A DNA stretch of 64,000 bases from Peribacillus sp. FSL E2-0218 (GCF_037992945.1 NZ_CP150304.1:4467501-4531500); one strand, 5' to 3'. Shown: positions 33,217 through 41,873, numbered from the stretch's first letter. The notes: generated by a model from the sequence alone, not told the origin. Made by a program: numbers and translations.

Positions 33217-34035
33217 CTATCGTTTAGGGGCAATCAGCTGTTCTTCAATATCCACTGGGTTTGCGCATAGTATTCTGAGTTTTAAAGCGGAAGTTATTAT
33301 ATTCCGCTCACCATCAGTAAGGTCATCCGTTTCATGACCTTCCTCAAAAGAAGCTAAAAGATGATAGTAATCTGAATTTATTCTATAAGTCTTATTTAAT
33401 GGCGAGATGATATAAAAAGATTCGCATGGCAATAGTTCATGAAAGTCGGCACAGCCCTCAATTACACTCAAGACATCGTATTTCGTTTTCATGATAGTCG
33501 CTGAAGTATTCTTATAGAGCTTTCCAACCAAAAAGGAAGTATTTTTGCTAGGCAATTTATAAGAAGCTTTGAATATGGCATATTCCAATTCGAAAAGTTC
33601 CACTAGTTTTAGTGGAAGCATCTCCTTATAAGATCTAAGAAAGTAAATGAAAGCAGTCGCCTTTTCTATACCTTTGCCATAGCCCAATGGATGAGGAATG
33701 CTGAATTCGATATTCCATAAAAAAGGAGATGAAAAGAATTCGTTAAATACATCCGTTTCCATCAATTCATTGTCACTGGAGCATTTTAATTCATCCTTCA
33801 ACAAGGGAATGCCCATGGAAAACATCGGTATCAAGTGGGCTAGAATCTGTAACCATCTTCCTTTTCTTTCTGAGTGGAACGCACTTACATTTAATTGAAG
33901 AAGTTCTTCCTTATTCATTTTTTTTACTGTTCGCTGGAATTTCCCATCCTTGATTTCTGGACTCCACTTAGGATCGATGCTCATTTTCACCAGCAAATCC
34001 TGTAACGCCAGCTCAGGCTTAACCGTAGTATTCAT
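33217..34035 (-). CDS. RiPP cluster protein with RRE-like C-terminus
   Basis: This protein of about 272 residues belongs to no family I can name. Residues 1-200 are mainly helical. The end (about 204-257) reads FYIISPLNKTYRINSDYYHL then LASFEEGHETDDLTDGERN and ITSALKLRILCA: a strand pair, KTYRIN turn and helices like a PqqD-type RiPP recognition element. Inference: it binds the precursor leader and presents it to the DUF692 and HExxH enzymes, as partner proteins of MNIOs do. ATG 34035 follows GGGAG; the gene overlaps the preceding one by 17 bases. Confidence 0.6.
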   Translation of the reverse strand: MNTTVKPELALQDLLVKMSIDPKWSPEIKDGKFQRTVKKMNKEELLQLNVSAFHSERKGRWLQILAHLIPMFSMGIPLLKDELKCSSDNELMETDVFNEFFSSPFLWNIEFSIPHPLGYGKGIEKATAFIYFLRSYKEMLPLKLVELFELEYAIFKASYKLPSKNTSFLVGKLYKNTSATIMKTKYDVLSVIEGCADFHELLPCESFYIISPLNKTYRINSDYYHLLASFEEGHETDDLTDGERNIITSALKLRILCANPVDIEEQLIAPKR

Positions 34036-34831
34036 GTTTAGGCACAGCTCCCTTTGCATTCATTAGTTTTTCTACATCCGAAGTGATTTGGGTTTCACTG
34101 GACAGTCTGTCGGTCATTAAGATCAGTGAAGCATCTTCACCTATCAAAAGATCAACCATCTCCCATATTTGATCATCCACACTTTCACAAGCACACGGGA
34201 TGAAAGCATCACCAGCTTTCCTGACAGCGCTTAACCAAAACATTGATATGGAAGGGTTACTCCTCAGCAATGCGAGGATTTCTTTTTTATACTTCATTCC
34301 CCAATTTTTACAATCCGATAATACCAGTCCCATATCGATGGATAAAGGAACATGTAAACCGCTTAACTCCGTGATTACCTTTTTATAAAATGACTGGGGG
34401 GGCAGTGATAATTGTCTAATGGGATGTAAATAAATCGGAATGTCATGATATTCTTTGAATTCGGAAATCCATGATTGTAAACCCTCGATTGATTGTTGAT
34501 CCTGATGCTGGAAGCCACCGGGATCCATGAACGAATGATTGATCCCCCACGTTCCAACCTTCAGTATTACTTGATCAATATTCAATTCCGATAACAAGCT
34601 TACATAATCGGCTAATAATTTAGAATCTTTGTCGGTATATGGCAATGCTATCGTAGTCTTGATTCCAAACTGGGAATATATCATTCGGGAAGCTCTTTTC
34701 GATCTATCAGAAAGGATGTTACTGAATATCACAGAATCGACTGGAAAACCGCCTATAAGTACCCCCTGATCCAGCGCAACATCTGAATCTTCAATGTGCA
34801 CGATTCGTTTCGTTATTTCGCCCGCCTCCAT
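34019..34831 (-). CDS. RiPP cluster TIM-barrel-like protein, metal ligands absent
   Basis: This is a 270-residue protein of unassigned family, the first gene of the cluster. Periodic strand-helix units (GVLIGGFPVDSVIF, IKTTIALPYT, IDQVILKVGTWGINHSF, IPIYLHPIRQLSLP, VPLSIDMGLVLSD, ISMFWLSAVRK) suggest a TIM barrel laid out like the cluster's DUF692 protein, but the EHL, ELGPRY and EIHIG ligands are missing. It may be a degenerate MNIO paralogue acting as a partner, or another isomerase-like barrel. The ATG is preceded by AGGAAATGGAGG-like sequence. Confidence 0.55.
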   Translation of the reverse strand: MEAGEITKRIVHIEDSDVALDQGVLIGGFPVDSVIFSNILSDRSKRASRMIYSQFGIKTTIALPYTDKDSKLLADYVSLLSELNIDQVILKVGTWGINHSFMDPGGFQHQDQQSIEGLQSWISEFKEYHDIPIYLHPIRQLSLPPQSFYKKVITELSGLHVPLSIDMGLVLSDCKNWGMKYKKEILALLRSNPSISMFWLSAVRKAGDAFIPCACESVDDQIWEMVDLLIGEDASLILMTDRLSSETQITSDVEKLMNAKGAVPKHEYYG

Positions 34832-35074
34832 TTCCTAAAGACTGCCTTTTAATAAAGAAGATAATATTACAAATAAATGGAAAAATCTATATATTTTTGT
34901 AAAATGAGGAATTTGGAGTGTTTGCTACGCGGGAAGAGAAAGACATGATGAAAATATCAAAGAGAAAATGGTGGCCATCGCAATTGTTGGGAGTATACAT
35001 AGGGATGATTGAGGGAAAACGAGGAAGACAGACCGGATTGCATCGTAAAGCTGGATGCTAGGTTCGTTCATAAC

Positions 35075-35107
35075 AAAAAAAGATGACCCGATTAAGGGTC
35101 ATCCTTT
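35075..35107 (-). terminator. Terminator of dtpT
   Basis: GGATGACCC / GGGTCATC arms followed on the minus strand by TTTTTTT, about 36 bases past the dtpT stop. The gap 34832-35142 otherwise holds only AT-rich sequence that must contain the RiPP cluster promoter; no clear -35/-10 pair was found there. Confidence 0.85.
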
Positions 35108-35142
35108 TCATATTTCATTCCTATAAACCGACTGGCATCGGA

Positions 35143-36636
35143 TTAGCGAATGCCTTTCATGTATCCTTGAATTTTTGGTGATAAGGCCAGAAGGGCCAGT
35201 CCAAGGATGATGGAAGCAACACCGATCACGCCAAAGTATGCCATTTCGGTTTGCGGCGTGTAGAATCTGACGATTTGCGCGTTCAATGCTTGCGCTGCTG
35301 CACTTGCCAGGAACCACAGGCTCATCGTTTGTGCCGAGAAGGCAGCCGGAGCCAATTTAGTCGTTGCTGAAAGTCCAACCGGCGATAAACAAAGCTCGCC
35401 CAGCACGACTAGGAAATAGCTAAGTACAAGCCATAATGGGTTGACCAATGACTCTGATCCGCTGAAATAAACTGGAAGCAGGATCACCAGGAAGGATAAC
35501 CCGGCGAACAGCAAGCCTATTGAGAATTTTTGCGGAATGGTCGGCTGGCGCTTTCCTAGTTTAATCCATAACCAGGCGAATACTGGTGCAAGGGTAATGA
35601 TGAACAAAGGATTCAATGATTGGAACCAGGCCGGGTTTATTTCAATTCCGGCAAAATTAAGCTGTGTGCGTTTGTCTGCATAGCTTGCCAAGATGGTTGC
35701 TCCTTGCTCTTGAATCGCCCAGAACATGACCGCTGCGATAAACAAAGGAATATAGGCGATCAAGCGGGACCGTTCGACGGAAGTCGTTTTCGGGCTGCGA
35801 TACATGAAAATGAAGTAAAGCGTCGGAATAACGATTCCTAGGATACCAACAAGACTAATAAAGGTTTTAATCGTCAAGATCCCTGCATAGGCACTGATGC
35901 CAATGAGAACAGCTACGATCAAGGCACCTATTCCAATTTTAGTGAAGGTCGCTTTCTTTTCATCTTGTGATAAAGGATTTGCAGGAACCGTTCCAGCAAG
36001 TCCAAGGTTCTTTTTCTTTGTGGCAACAAAGACGATAAGCCCGATCAGCATACCAATTGCCGCCAGTCCAAAACCTAGGTGGAAACTGTAGTTCATTCCA
36101 ACCGTACCGACAACGAACGGCGAAAGGAATGCACCCATGTTGATACCCATATAGAAGATGCTGAAACCGGAATCCCGGCGTTCGTCATTTTCTGCGTAGA
36201 TTTCACCGACAATGCTGGAGACGTTTGGTTTCAATAAACCAGTACCTAGTACGATAAGTACCATGGATACAAAGAACATGGAAAGACTGCCTGGTACAGC
36301 AAGGACGATATGCCCGAGCATGATCAGGATTCCCCCGTAGAATACCGCTTTCGAGGTCCCGAAAATCCTATCGGCGAACCAGCCGCCAATGATGCCGGAC
36401 ATGTACACTAAAGACCCGTATATGGAAACAAGGGCAAGGGCCGTGGTTTCATCAAGGCCTAGTCCCCCTTTGGAAACTTCATAATACATATAGTAAACAA
36501 GAATGGCCTTCATGCCATAATAGGAGAATCGCTCCCAGAACTCAGTAAAGAAAAGTGTGAATAATCCTTTAGGATTTCCAAAAAAACCTTTTTGAGGTAC
36601 ACTATCCACAATTTTCTGTTTATTAATCGTTGCCAT
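35143..36636 (-). CDS. dtpT: POT-family di-/tripeptide:proton symporter
   Basis: This 497-residue transporter has 12-14 membrane segments. POT signatures are present: FFTEFWERFSYYGMKAILVYYMY in TM1 with the ExxER-type motif, SIYGSLVYMSGIIGGWFADR and GINMGAFLSPFVVGTVG. The C-terminal GELCLSPVGLSATTKLAP motif is also complete. It imports di- and tripeptides with protons. It is monocistronic. Being next to a peptide natural-product cluster is probably coincidence; it is conserved in the family as nutrition gene. Confidence 0.93.
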   Translation of the reverse strand: MATINKQKIVDSVPQKGFFGNPKGLFTLFFTEFWERFSYYGMKAILVYYMYYEVSKGGLGLDETTALALVSIYGSLVYMSGIIGGWFADRIFGTSKAVFYGGILIMLGHIVLAVPGSLSMFFVSMVLIVLGTGLLKPNVSSIVGEIYAENDERRDSGFSIFYMGINMGAFLSPFVVGTVGMNYSFHLGFGLAAIGMLIGLIVFVATKKKNLGLAGTVPANPLSQDEKKATFTKIGIGALIVAVLIGISAYAGILTIKTFISLVGILGIVIPTLYFIFMYRSPKTTSVERSRLIAYIPLFIAAVMFWAIQEQGATILASYADKRTQLNFAGIEINPAWFQSLNPLFIITLAPVFAWLWIKLGKRQPTIPQKFSIGLLFAGLSFLVILLPVYFSGSESLVNPLWLVLSYFLVVLGELCLSPVGLSATTKLAPAAFSAQTMSLWFLASAAAQALNAQIVRFYTPQTEMAYFGVIGVASIILGLALLALSPKIQGYMKGIR

Positions 36637-36964
36637 ACCTAGCCCCCCTTATATTATTGTATAATAACTTTTATTTTCATCTTTGTAAACAAATATTTAG
36701 TATATTTAAATAATTAATTTCTAAACAATTATGTAGTGCCATTCCCTTATATACAAACTTCCTAAAAATTGTAAGCCTTTTCAACAAAGGCACTTCTCCC
36801 ATCAATGATATATTGCCCTAACTTCGTTCCTCTATTACCATATATAGCTGCTTACCGTTATCCTGCACTCCCAAAAATGAAAGGGGCCGATCGAAAAAAA
36901 TCTGAACCAAAATCGCTAGTTACCCCGTATAATGGAAATAATCAAAACATGAGGAGGCAAAAAA

Positions 36965-37189
36965 ATGACCGGTACCATATCCGTTGTGATGATTTTTTCC
37001 ATTCCCATAATCGCCATCATTACAAGCCACTTCCAAAAACAAACCGAAATGAAGCAGTCTATGCTCAAGGACCAATTGGAGCTCGAAAAACTTAAACATG
37101 AAAACTTCCTTTTGGAGACGGAAAAGATGAGACTGGAACTGGATCAGATGAACTTCGACCAAAAAAAAGACGAGCCAAGGTTACTGTAA
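36965..37189 (+). CDS. Membrane-anchored coiled-coil small protein
   Basis: This 74-residue protein has one N-terminal membrane segment (VVMIFSIPIIAIITSHF, residues 7-23) followed by a charged coiled coil of about 45 residues rich in Glu, Lys and Leu. Similar small proteins occur widely in Bacillus; function is unknown. GAGGAGG lies before the ATG and a -10 TATAAT is at 36928-36933. The rest of the gap 36637-36964 shows nothing else I recognise. Confidence 0.8.
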   Translation: MTGTISVVMIFSIPIIAIITSHFQKQTEMKQSMLKDQLELEKLKHENFLLETEKMRLELDQMNFDQKKDEPRLL

Positions 37190-37214
37190 TCAGGTAACGT
37201 TGGTTCGTTTTTTT
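37171..37214 (+). terminator. Terminator of the coiled-coil protein gene
   Basis: CGAGCCAAGGTTAC and GTAACGTTGGTTCG arms enclose a short loop and are followed by TTTTTTT. The stem begins inside the last codons of the gene. Confidence 0.85.
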
Positions 37215-37241
37215 ATGGGTATATTAACACTCAGCTTAAGT

Positions 37242-38114
37242 TTAATGAATGTATTGATCGCCGACAAGCAGCTCCGATATGACCTTGGTCGGGATGACGA
37301 ACTCGACCGCCCCCATATATCCCGGGGCAACTTCGAAGCTATCGAAGGCGATGACAAGTTTGCCGTCCTTGTTTATATAGAAGCTTTGCTTTTCATCAAT
37401 GCCTTTAAATTCCGGAAGATCCTCTTCTTCTTCGACCCAATATACCTTATCCGGATCGGCTGCCATTTGCTGCCTCATCTGTTCCTTGAGGTTCTCGCTG
37501 ATCACCTGCAGATAGCGATCGTCTTTGAATAGGCTGTTCAATGTCAGCAGCACTTCGTTTTTCTTGTCGACTGTATCGAACTGACTTTCAGTGGAACTGG
37601 ACGCAGCGGTCGTATCGGTATAACGCTGTACGGATAAGATCGTTTCATTGTCGGTCAATATTTCATACCCGCTTTCAACCGAAAGATTTCCCTTTTCGCC
37701 TTCCTTCAGTTTTGACATCGAATCGGTGAACTCCTTGTAGAGCTCCTTGCTCTCAGATAAGTATTTATCATTCAAGCTTTGTTCAAGCCTTTTATTCTCC
37801 AGACCGGAAATGGCTGGCGTCCTGATGACGGCCGAGGAATTATTGACTTCTTCCTTCCATTCGACGAATGTAATCACTTTAATGATTTTTTCCATATAAG
37901 GAATATCACTCATCGCTTTCGCCGCTGCCGGACTTATATTCACGGATGCCGTCATAATCAGAAGTGCTGCAGCCGCCGTAACCAAGATGTTCCTGCCAAC
38001 CCTCGGCTTCCTCCTTGGCTTTTCATTCAGGGCAGCTTGGACGACATCTTTCAATTCCTTGGGAATCGGTATATGAAGATACTCGTCACGCAGATCCTTT
38101 AATTCTTTTTCCAT
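37242..38114 (-). CDS. rsiV: Anti-sigma-V factor RsiV
   Basis: This 290-residue protein has a cytoplasmic N-terminus (1-43) that binds sigma V, one membrane segment (44-62), and an extracytoplasmic DUF4179/DUF3298-type region ending PGYMGAVEFVIP. In B. subtilis RsiV binds lysozyme and is then cleaved by signal peptidase and RasP, freeing sigma V. It overlaps sigV by 16 bases, the standard layout. The DUF3298 tail is shared with the divergent deacetylase. Confidence 0.85.
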   Translation of the reverse strand: MEKELKDLRDEYLHIPIPKELKDVVQAALNEKPRRKPRVGRNILVTAAAALLIMTASVNISPAAAKAMSDIPYMEKIIKVITFVEWKEEVNNSSAVIRTPAISGLENKRLEQSLNDKYLSESKELYKEFTDSMSKLKEGEKGNLSVESGYEILTDNETILSVQRYTDTTAASSSTESQFDTVDKKNEVLLTLNSLFKDDRYLQVISENLKEQMRQQMAADPDKVYWVEEEEDLPEFKGIDEKQSFYINKDGKLVIAFDSFEVAPGYMGAVEFVIPTKVISELLVGDQYIH

Positions 38115-38614
38115 CTTTTCGTTTCCCCCTGTTCAGTCATGTTGGCCCGCAATAGTTGCAGTGCTTTATACAGCCTCGTTTTGATTGTGCTCACATTCTC
38201 TTCCAGAACCTCCGCTATTTGCTCCAATTTCAGGTCTTCAAAAAAACGAAGGACGATTATCGTTCGGTATTTGAGCGAAAGACCTTCCAGCGCCTTTTGC
38301 AAATCAAGGTCAGGGTAGTGATCTTCCTCGCCGCTGCGCAAATATTCGATCGTTTCATCATCGGCGACGGTCAGCTTCTTTTTCTTCCGCAGGAGATCAT
38401 ATGCCGTTCTGACGATGATTTTATATAGCCAGCTATCTATGGATGCCGGGTCTTTGATTTTATTGCTGGAGGTAAGCGCCTTCCTGATCGATTCTTGAAC
38501 GATATCCAGTGCATCCTCCTGATTCTTAACATAGTAAAAAGCAAGTCTGTACAAATTTTCTTGCCGTTCGGTAATCCTGGCCGCTAATAATTGATTCATA
38601 TCTAGATTCTTCAT
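38099..38614 (-). CDS. sigV: ECF sigma factor SigV-like
   Basis: This 171-residue ECF sigma factor has region 2 (YRLAFYYVKNQEDALDIVQESIRKAL, about 22-47) and region 4 (LSLKYRTIIVLRFFEDLKLEQIAEVLEENVSTIKTRLYKAL). It is paired with an RsiV-type anti-sigma factor, which identifies it as the SigV type directing the lysozyme response. An ECF promoter of the same form as its own occurs in the divergent deacetylase promoter, so it probably controls both. AAGGAG is 11 bases before the ATG. Confidence 0.85.
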   Translation of the reverse strand: MKNLDMNQLLAARITERQENLYRLAFYYVKNQEDALDIVQESIRKALTSSNKIKDPASIDSWLYKIIVRTAYDLLRKKKKLTVADDETIEYLRSGEEDHYPDLDLQKALEGLSLKYRTIIVLRFFEDLKLEQIAEVLEENVSTIKTRLYKALQLLRANMTEQGETKRWKKN

Positions 38615-38664
38615 TGCATGAAAGAGCTCCTTACCTTTAAATTACGTATCCTAGGTACAAAGAA

Positions 38665-38691
38665 TAGACGCCTATGAAGTAGAAAAAGTTT
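38665..38691 (-). promoter_or_regulatory. ECF (sigma-V type) promoter of sigV-rsiV
   Basis: Reading leftward, AAACTTTT (38691-38684), 13 bases, CGTCTA (38670-38665). The elements and spacing equal those of the divergent promoter at 38740-38766, indicating autoregulation. Confidence 0.82.
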
Positions 38692-38739
38692 GAAATTTCA
38701 CAAGGAAATATTTTCATACAAATTAATGCAATTTTTTAC

Positions 38740-38766
38740 AAACTTTTAAGGCTTTTGGCGCGTCTA
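38740..38766 (+). promoter_or_regulatory. ECF (sigma-V type) promoter of the deacetylase gene
   Basis: AAACTTTT (38740-38747), 13 bases, CGTCTA (38761-38766), identical in both boxes and spacing to the sigV promoter. It lies 34 bases before the chosen start at 38800 and overlaps the apparent 5' extension of the frame. Confidence 0.82.
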
Positions 38767-38799
38767 TATAGTAGAATGATAAACGAGGTGGAGTGCGTC

Positions 38800-40206
38800 A
38801 TGAGGAGATTAAATTATAAAAAAGTCTTTATTTTTCTATTTTGTTTAATAGCGGTAGTCGGTACGATGGGGTTAGCCATCAAAAGCCTTGCTTTTGATAA
38901 AAAGAAAACCGTTTCGGCCTATACCAACGATAAAAATTACCCAGAAGCGGATATCCAAACGTATGTGAAGGACGATACGAAAGGCGGATATTCGGTGAGC
39001 AGGCCCGTTATACATGTAGAAAATATCGACAAGCAACTAGAAGCTTACATAAAGAACGAAATCAAGGACTATGAATTGAAATGGAAGTCCTCCGACGTAA
39101 AGGCGTCAGAGCTTAACCTCACTTATACGATCCTCCATTTCAGTAAGCAAACCTTTACCATTTCCTTCGATAAATATGAACAGGTGGAAGGTAAGAAGTA
39201 TAGCGAATCGCGAATCTTCACTTATGATATCCCCTCCCAGAAGAAACTCTCCATAGAAGACATTTTTGCCAAGGATAGTGATTATTTATCCGTCTTATCC
39301 GAAATTGTTTTTGAAGAGTTGACTTCCAGGGAAAAAGAGGGAATTTCAAAGGGTCTCATTAAAAAGGAAAACCAACTGACAGCAGCCAATTTTGATTCTT
39401 TTTCAATTTTGAAAGATACGCTCGTTTTCTATGTTAAGACTGACGACTCAACCAAGGTTCATACGATTGCCATCAATAAGGATCTTTTCAAAGATAGTTT
39501 GCTAGATTCCTATCAAAGTAAAGATTTGAATGAGGATCGTGTAAAGGAATGGCAGCCTGAGCATATTGTCGCCAAGCTGCCTGTGCAAAACGAATGGATT
39601 GATCCAGCCAAGAAGGTCATTGCCTTAACGTTCGATGATGGTCCGCACCCAAGTCATACCATGTCCATCTTAAATGATTTGGACAGGTATGATGCACATG
39701 CAACCTTTTTCGTGCTCGGAAACCGTGTACAGCATTATCCACAGGTTCTGCAAAAAATGCTGGAACAAGGTAACGAAATCGGCAACCATTCATGGGATCA
39801 TCCACAGCTGACACGCTTAGACAAGGGGAAGATCAAGGATCAAATCAAAAGCACCCAGGAAGCTGTTGATAAAGCCACTGGCATGGAGCCAAGCCTGATC
39901 CGCCCCCCATATGGAGCGATCAACGACAACGTACGTGATTACATGGATGATTTGAAGGTCGTACTTTGGGATGTCGATCCCGAGGATTGGAAATACCGCG
40001 ATGAAAAGAAAATCGTCAACAAAGTGATGGACAAAGTCAGTGATGGCAAAATCGTATTGATGCATGATATTTACCAAACAAGCGCAGAAGCTGCCGGCAA
40101 AATCATTAAGCAGCTTCATGACAAAGACTATCAAATGGTCACTATTTCGGAGTTGGAGAAGGTACAGAAGGACCGTGAACTTTCCGGAATCGTCGTAAAT
40201 GAATAA
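38800..40206 (+). CDS. PdaC-like peptidoglycan/polysaccharide deacetylase
   Basis: This 468-residue protein has an N-terminal signal anchor (residues 6-28), a DUF4163/DUF3298 region (about 45-245) and a C-terminal NodB deacetylase domain. All five NodB motifs are present: TFDDGPHP, HSWDHPQL, RPPYGAIND, LWDVDPEDW and VLMHDI. This is the layout of PdaC, which removes acetyl groups from peptidoglycan and raises lysozyme resistance. The frame opens at 38755, but the promoter overlaps there; ATG 38800 has GGTGGAG six bases ahead. Co-control with sigV-rsiV fits a lysozyme defence. Confidence 0.9.
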   Translation: MRRLNYKKVFIFLFCLIAVVGTMGLAIKSLAFDKKKTVSAYTNDKNYPEADIQTYVKDDTKGGYSVSRPVIHVENIDKQLEAYIKNEIKDYELKWKSSDVKASELNLTYTILHFSKQTFTISFDKYEQVEGKKYSESRIFTYDIPSQKKLSIEDIFAKDSDYLSVLSEIVFEELTSREKEGISKGLIKKENQLTAANFDSFSILKDTLVFYVKTDDSTKVHTIAINKDLFKDSLLDSYQSKDLNEDRVKEWQPEHIVAKLPVQNEWIDPAKKVIALTFDDGPHPSHTMSILNDLDRYDAHATFFVLGNRVQHYPQVLQKMLEQGNEIGNHSWDHPQLTRLDKGKIKDQIKSTQEAVDKATGMEPSLIRPPYGAINDNVRDYMDDLKVVLWDVDPEDWKYRDEKKIVNKVMDKVSDGKIVLMHDIYQTSAEAAGKIIKQLHDKDYQMVTISELEKVQKDRELSGIVVNE

Positions 40207-40215
40207 ACGAAAAAA

Positions 40216-40242
40216 AGAGCCTGTCCTTTCGAGACAGGCTCT
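40216..40242 (+). terminator. Deacetylase terminator, left copy of the IS-flanking duplication
   Basis: A 27-base palindrome (AGAGCCTGTCC...GGACAGGCTCT-like with TTTCGA in the loop) follows the stop at 40206. The identical 27 bases recur at 41983-42009, followed there by TTTT. The T run that would complete this terminator is now on the far side of the IS. Confidence 0.85.
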
Positions 40243-40309
40243 CAGACTGTAGACAAACTCGATGAAAATCGAGTTTGTCTATTTTTATGGCCTGTACAAT
40301 TTAGACGTT

Positions 40310-40440
40310 GATTTCCACTCCAGGCACTCGCTTTCCGCGGGCGGTCGGGGAGCCTCCTCGGCTTTGCCTGCGGGGTCTCCCCTAGACGCGCTTTTCCCGC
40401 AGGAGTCTCGTACCTTCCGTTCCAATCAACTTTGTCTTAC
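40310..40440. repeat. Bacillaceae-type dispersed GC-rich repeat inside the IS left arm
   Basis: The stretch contains CACTCGCTTTCCGCGGGCGG, GAGCCTCCTCGGC, CTGCGGGGTCTCCC and CGCAGGAGTCTCG, blocks known from many Bacillus-group intergenic regions. It fills most of the 230 bases between the IS left hairpin and the transposase gene. A poorer copy may lie at 17321-17425. Confidence 0.7.
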
Positions 40441-40514
40441 CATTTAGATAGAACACTTTTGACTGGAGTCATTTTTGTTTTAAAATTGAAGGATTAAAAC
40501 TTGAGGTGATGAGG

Positions 40515-41873
40515 ATGCTTTCTAAACATGATTCTATTCAGCGAGATCAACTTGAAATGATTACTTTAGATCAACTGGTGCCACCGAACCATTTGGTTCG
40601 TAAAATGGAGGCTGCCATTGACTTCACTTTCATTTATGACTTGGTGAAAGATATGTACTCAGAGGTAGGACGCCCAAGTATTGATCCAGTTATTTTAGTT
40701 AAACTGACTTTCATTCAATATACCTTCGGTATTCGTTCCATGCGTAAAACGATTGAAGAAGTTGAAACCAATATGGCTTACCGTTGGTTCTTAGGCTATG
40801 GTTTCCATGATAAAGTACCTCATTTCTCTACGTTCGGAAAAAATTATGAGCGACGCTTTAAAGATACAGACCTGTTTGAACAGATTTTCTGTCGCATTTT
40901 AATGACAGCTGCTAATAAAAAGGTAATAAGTGTAGAACACGTTTTCGTGAATTCCACACATGTGAAAGCCAGTGCGAATAAACGGAAATTTGAAAAGAAA
41001 ATCGTTCGTAAAGAAACACGAGCGTATCAAGGACGTCTTCAAGAAGAAATCAATCAAGATCGTGAAAACCATGGAAAGAAGCCTTTTCCACCAGATAAAT
41101 TTGATAAGGAAGAAACCAAAGCAATTAAAGAAAGTACTACGGATCCTGAGAGTGGCTACTATGTGAAAGATGAACGAACAAAACAGTTTGCCTATTCATT
41201 CCATGCGGCCGCAGACGGCAACGGTTTTGTATTGGGAACGATTGTAACACCTGGTAATACACATGACAGTCATATTTTGGAGCCACTTGTTGAGCAAGTG
41301 ATTGAGAAAGTTGGAAAACCAGAAGCAGTTGCCGCAGATGCAGCTTATAAAACACCAGCGATTACAAGCTACCTATTTAACAAAGAAATCACACCTGCTT
41401 TACCCTATACACGTCCTCGTACAAAAGAAGGATTCTTTCGCAAACATGACTATGTTTACGATGAACACTTTGATTGTTACCTTTGCCCTTCGGGAGAAAC
41501 TTTAAAGTACTCAACAACAAATAAAGAGGGCTATCGCGAGTACAAATCGCCCAAACAAATTTGTGCAACATGCTCATTTTTATCACGGTGTACGGAAAGC
41601 AAAGACCATCAAAAAGTAGTGACACGGCATATCTGGCAAGCATATGTGGAAGAAGCAGATCATCTGCGTCATCATCAAGAGGTAAAACCTATATATGCGA
41701 AACGCAAAGAAACGATTGAGCGTGTATTCGCAGATGCAAAAGAAAAGCATGGTATGCGTTGGACTACTTTAAGGGGACTTAAAAAATTGTCGATGCAGGC
41801 GATGCTTACTTTCGCTGCCATGAATGTAAAGAAGATGGCCACTTGGACATGGCAAGGTCCTAAAACGGCTTAA
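40515..41873 (+). CDS. IS1182-family transposase
   Basis: This 452-residue DDE transposase has the N-terminal DUF772 helix-rich domain (PPNHLVRKMEAAIDFTFIYD, GRPSIDPVILVKLTFIQY, HFSTFGKNYERRF) and a C-terminal DDE domain with EAVAADAAYKTPAI and IERVFADAKEKHGMRW. The zinc-like cysteine block CYLCPSGE, CATC and CTES lies before the last helices. At the place where the first catalytic Asp is expected the sequence reads FVNSTHVKASANK, that is Asn; this would inactivate it. ATG 40515 is favoured over a GTG at 40506 by the GAGGTGATGAGG upstream. Confidence 0.92.
   Translation: MLSKHDSIQRDQLEMITLDQLVPPNHLVRKMEAAIDFTFIYDLVKDMYSEVGRPSIDPVILVKLTFIQYTFGIRSMRKTIEEVETNMAYRWFLGYGFHDKVPHFSTFGKNYERRFKDTDLFEQIFCRILMTAANKKVISVEHVFVNSTHVKASANKRKFEKKIVRKETRAYQGRLQEEINQDRENHGKKPFPPDKFDKEETKAIKESTTDPESGYYVKDERTKQFAYSFHAAADGNGFVLGTIVTPGNTHDSHILEPLVEQVIEKVGKPEAVAADAAYKTPAITSYLFNKEITPALPYTRPRTKEGFFRKHDYVYDEHFDCYLCPSGETLKYSTTNKEGYREYKSPKQICATCSFLSRCTESKDHQKVVTRHIWQAYVEEADHLRHHQEVKPIYAKRKETIERVFADAKEKHGMRWTTLRGLKKLSMQAMLTFAAMNVKKMATWTWQGPKTA

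Noticed and set aside
25115..34831. Lanthipeptide or sactipeptide cluster
   Set aside because: The precursors contain no Cys, and no LanB/LanM/LanKC or radical SAM gene is present in the cluster.
35143..36636. Peptide transporter as RiPP exporter
   Set aside because: It is a complete POT-type di-/tripeptide importer with its own terminator, outside the overlapping cluster genes.
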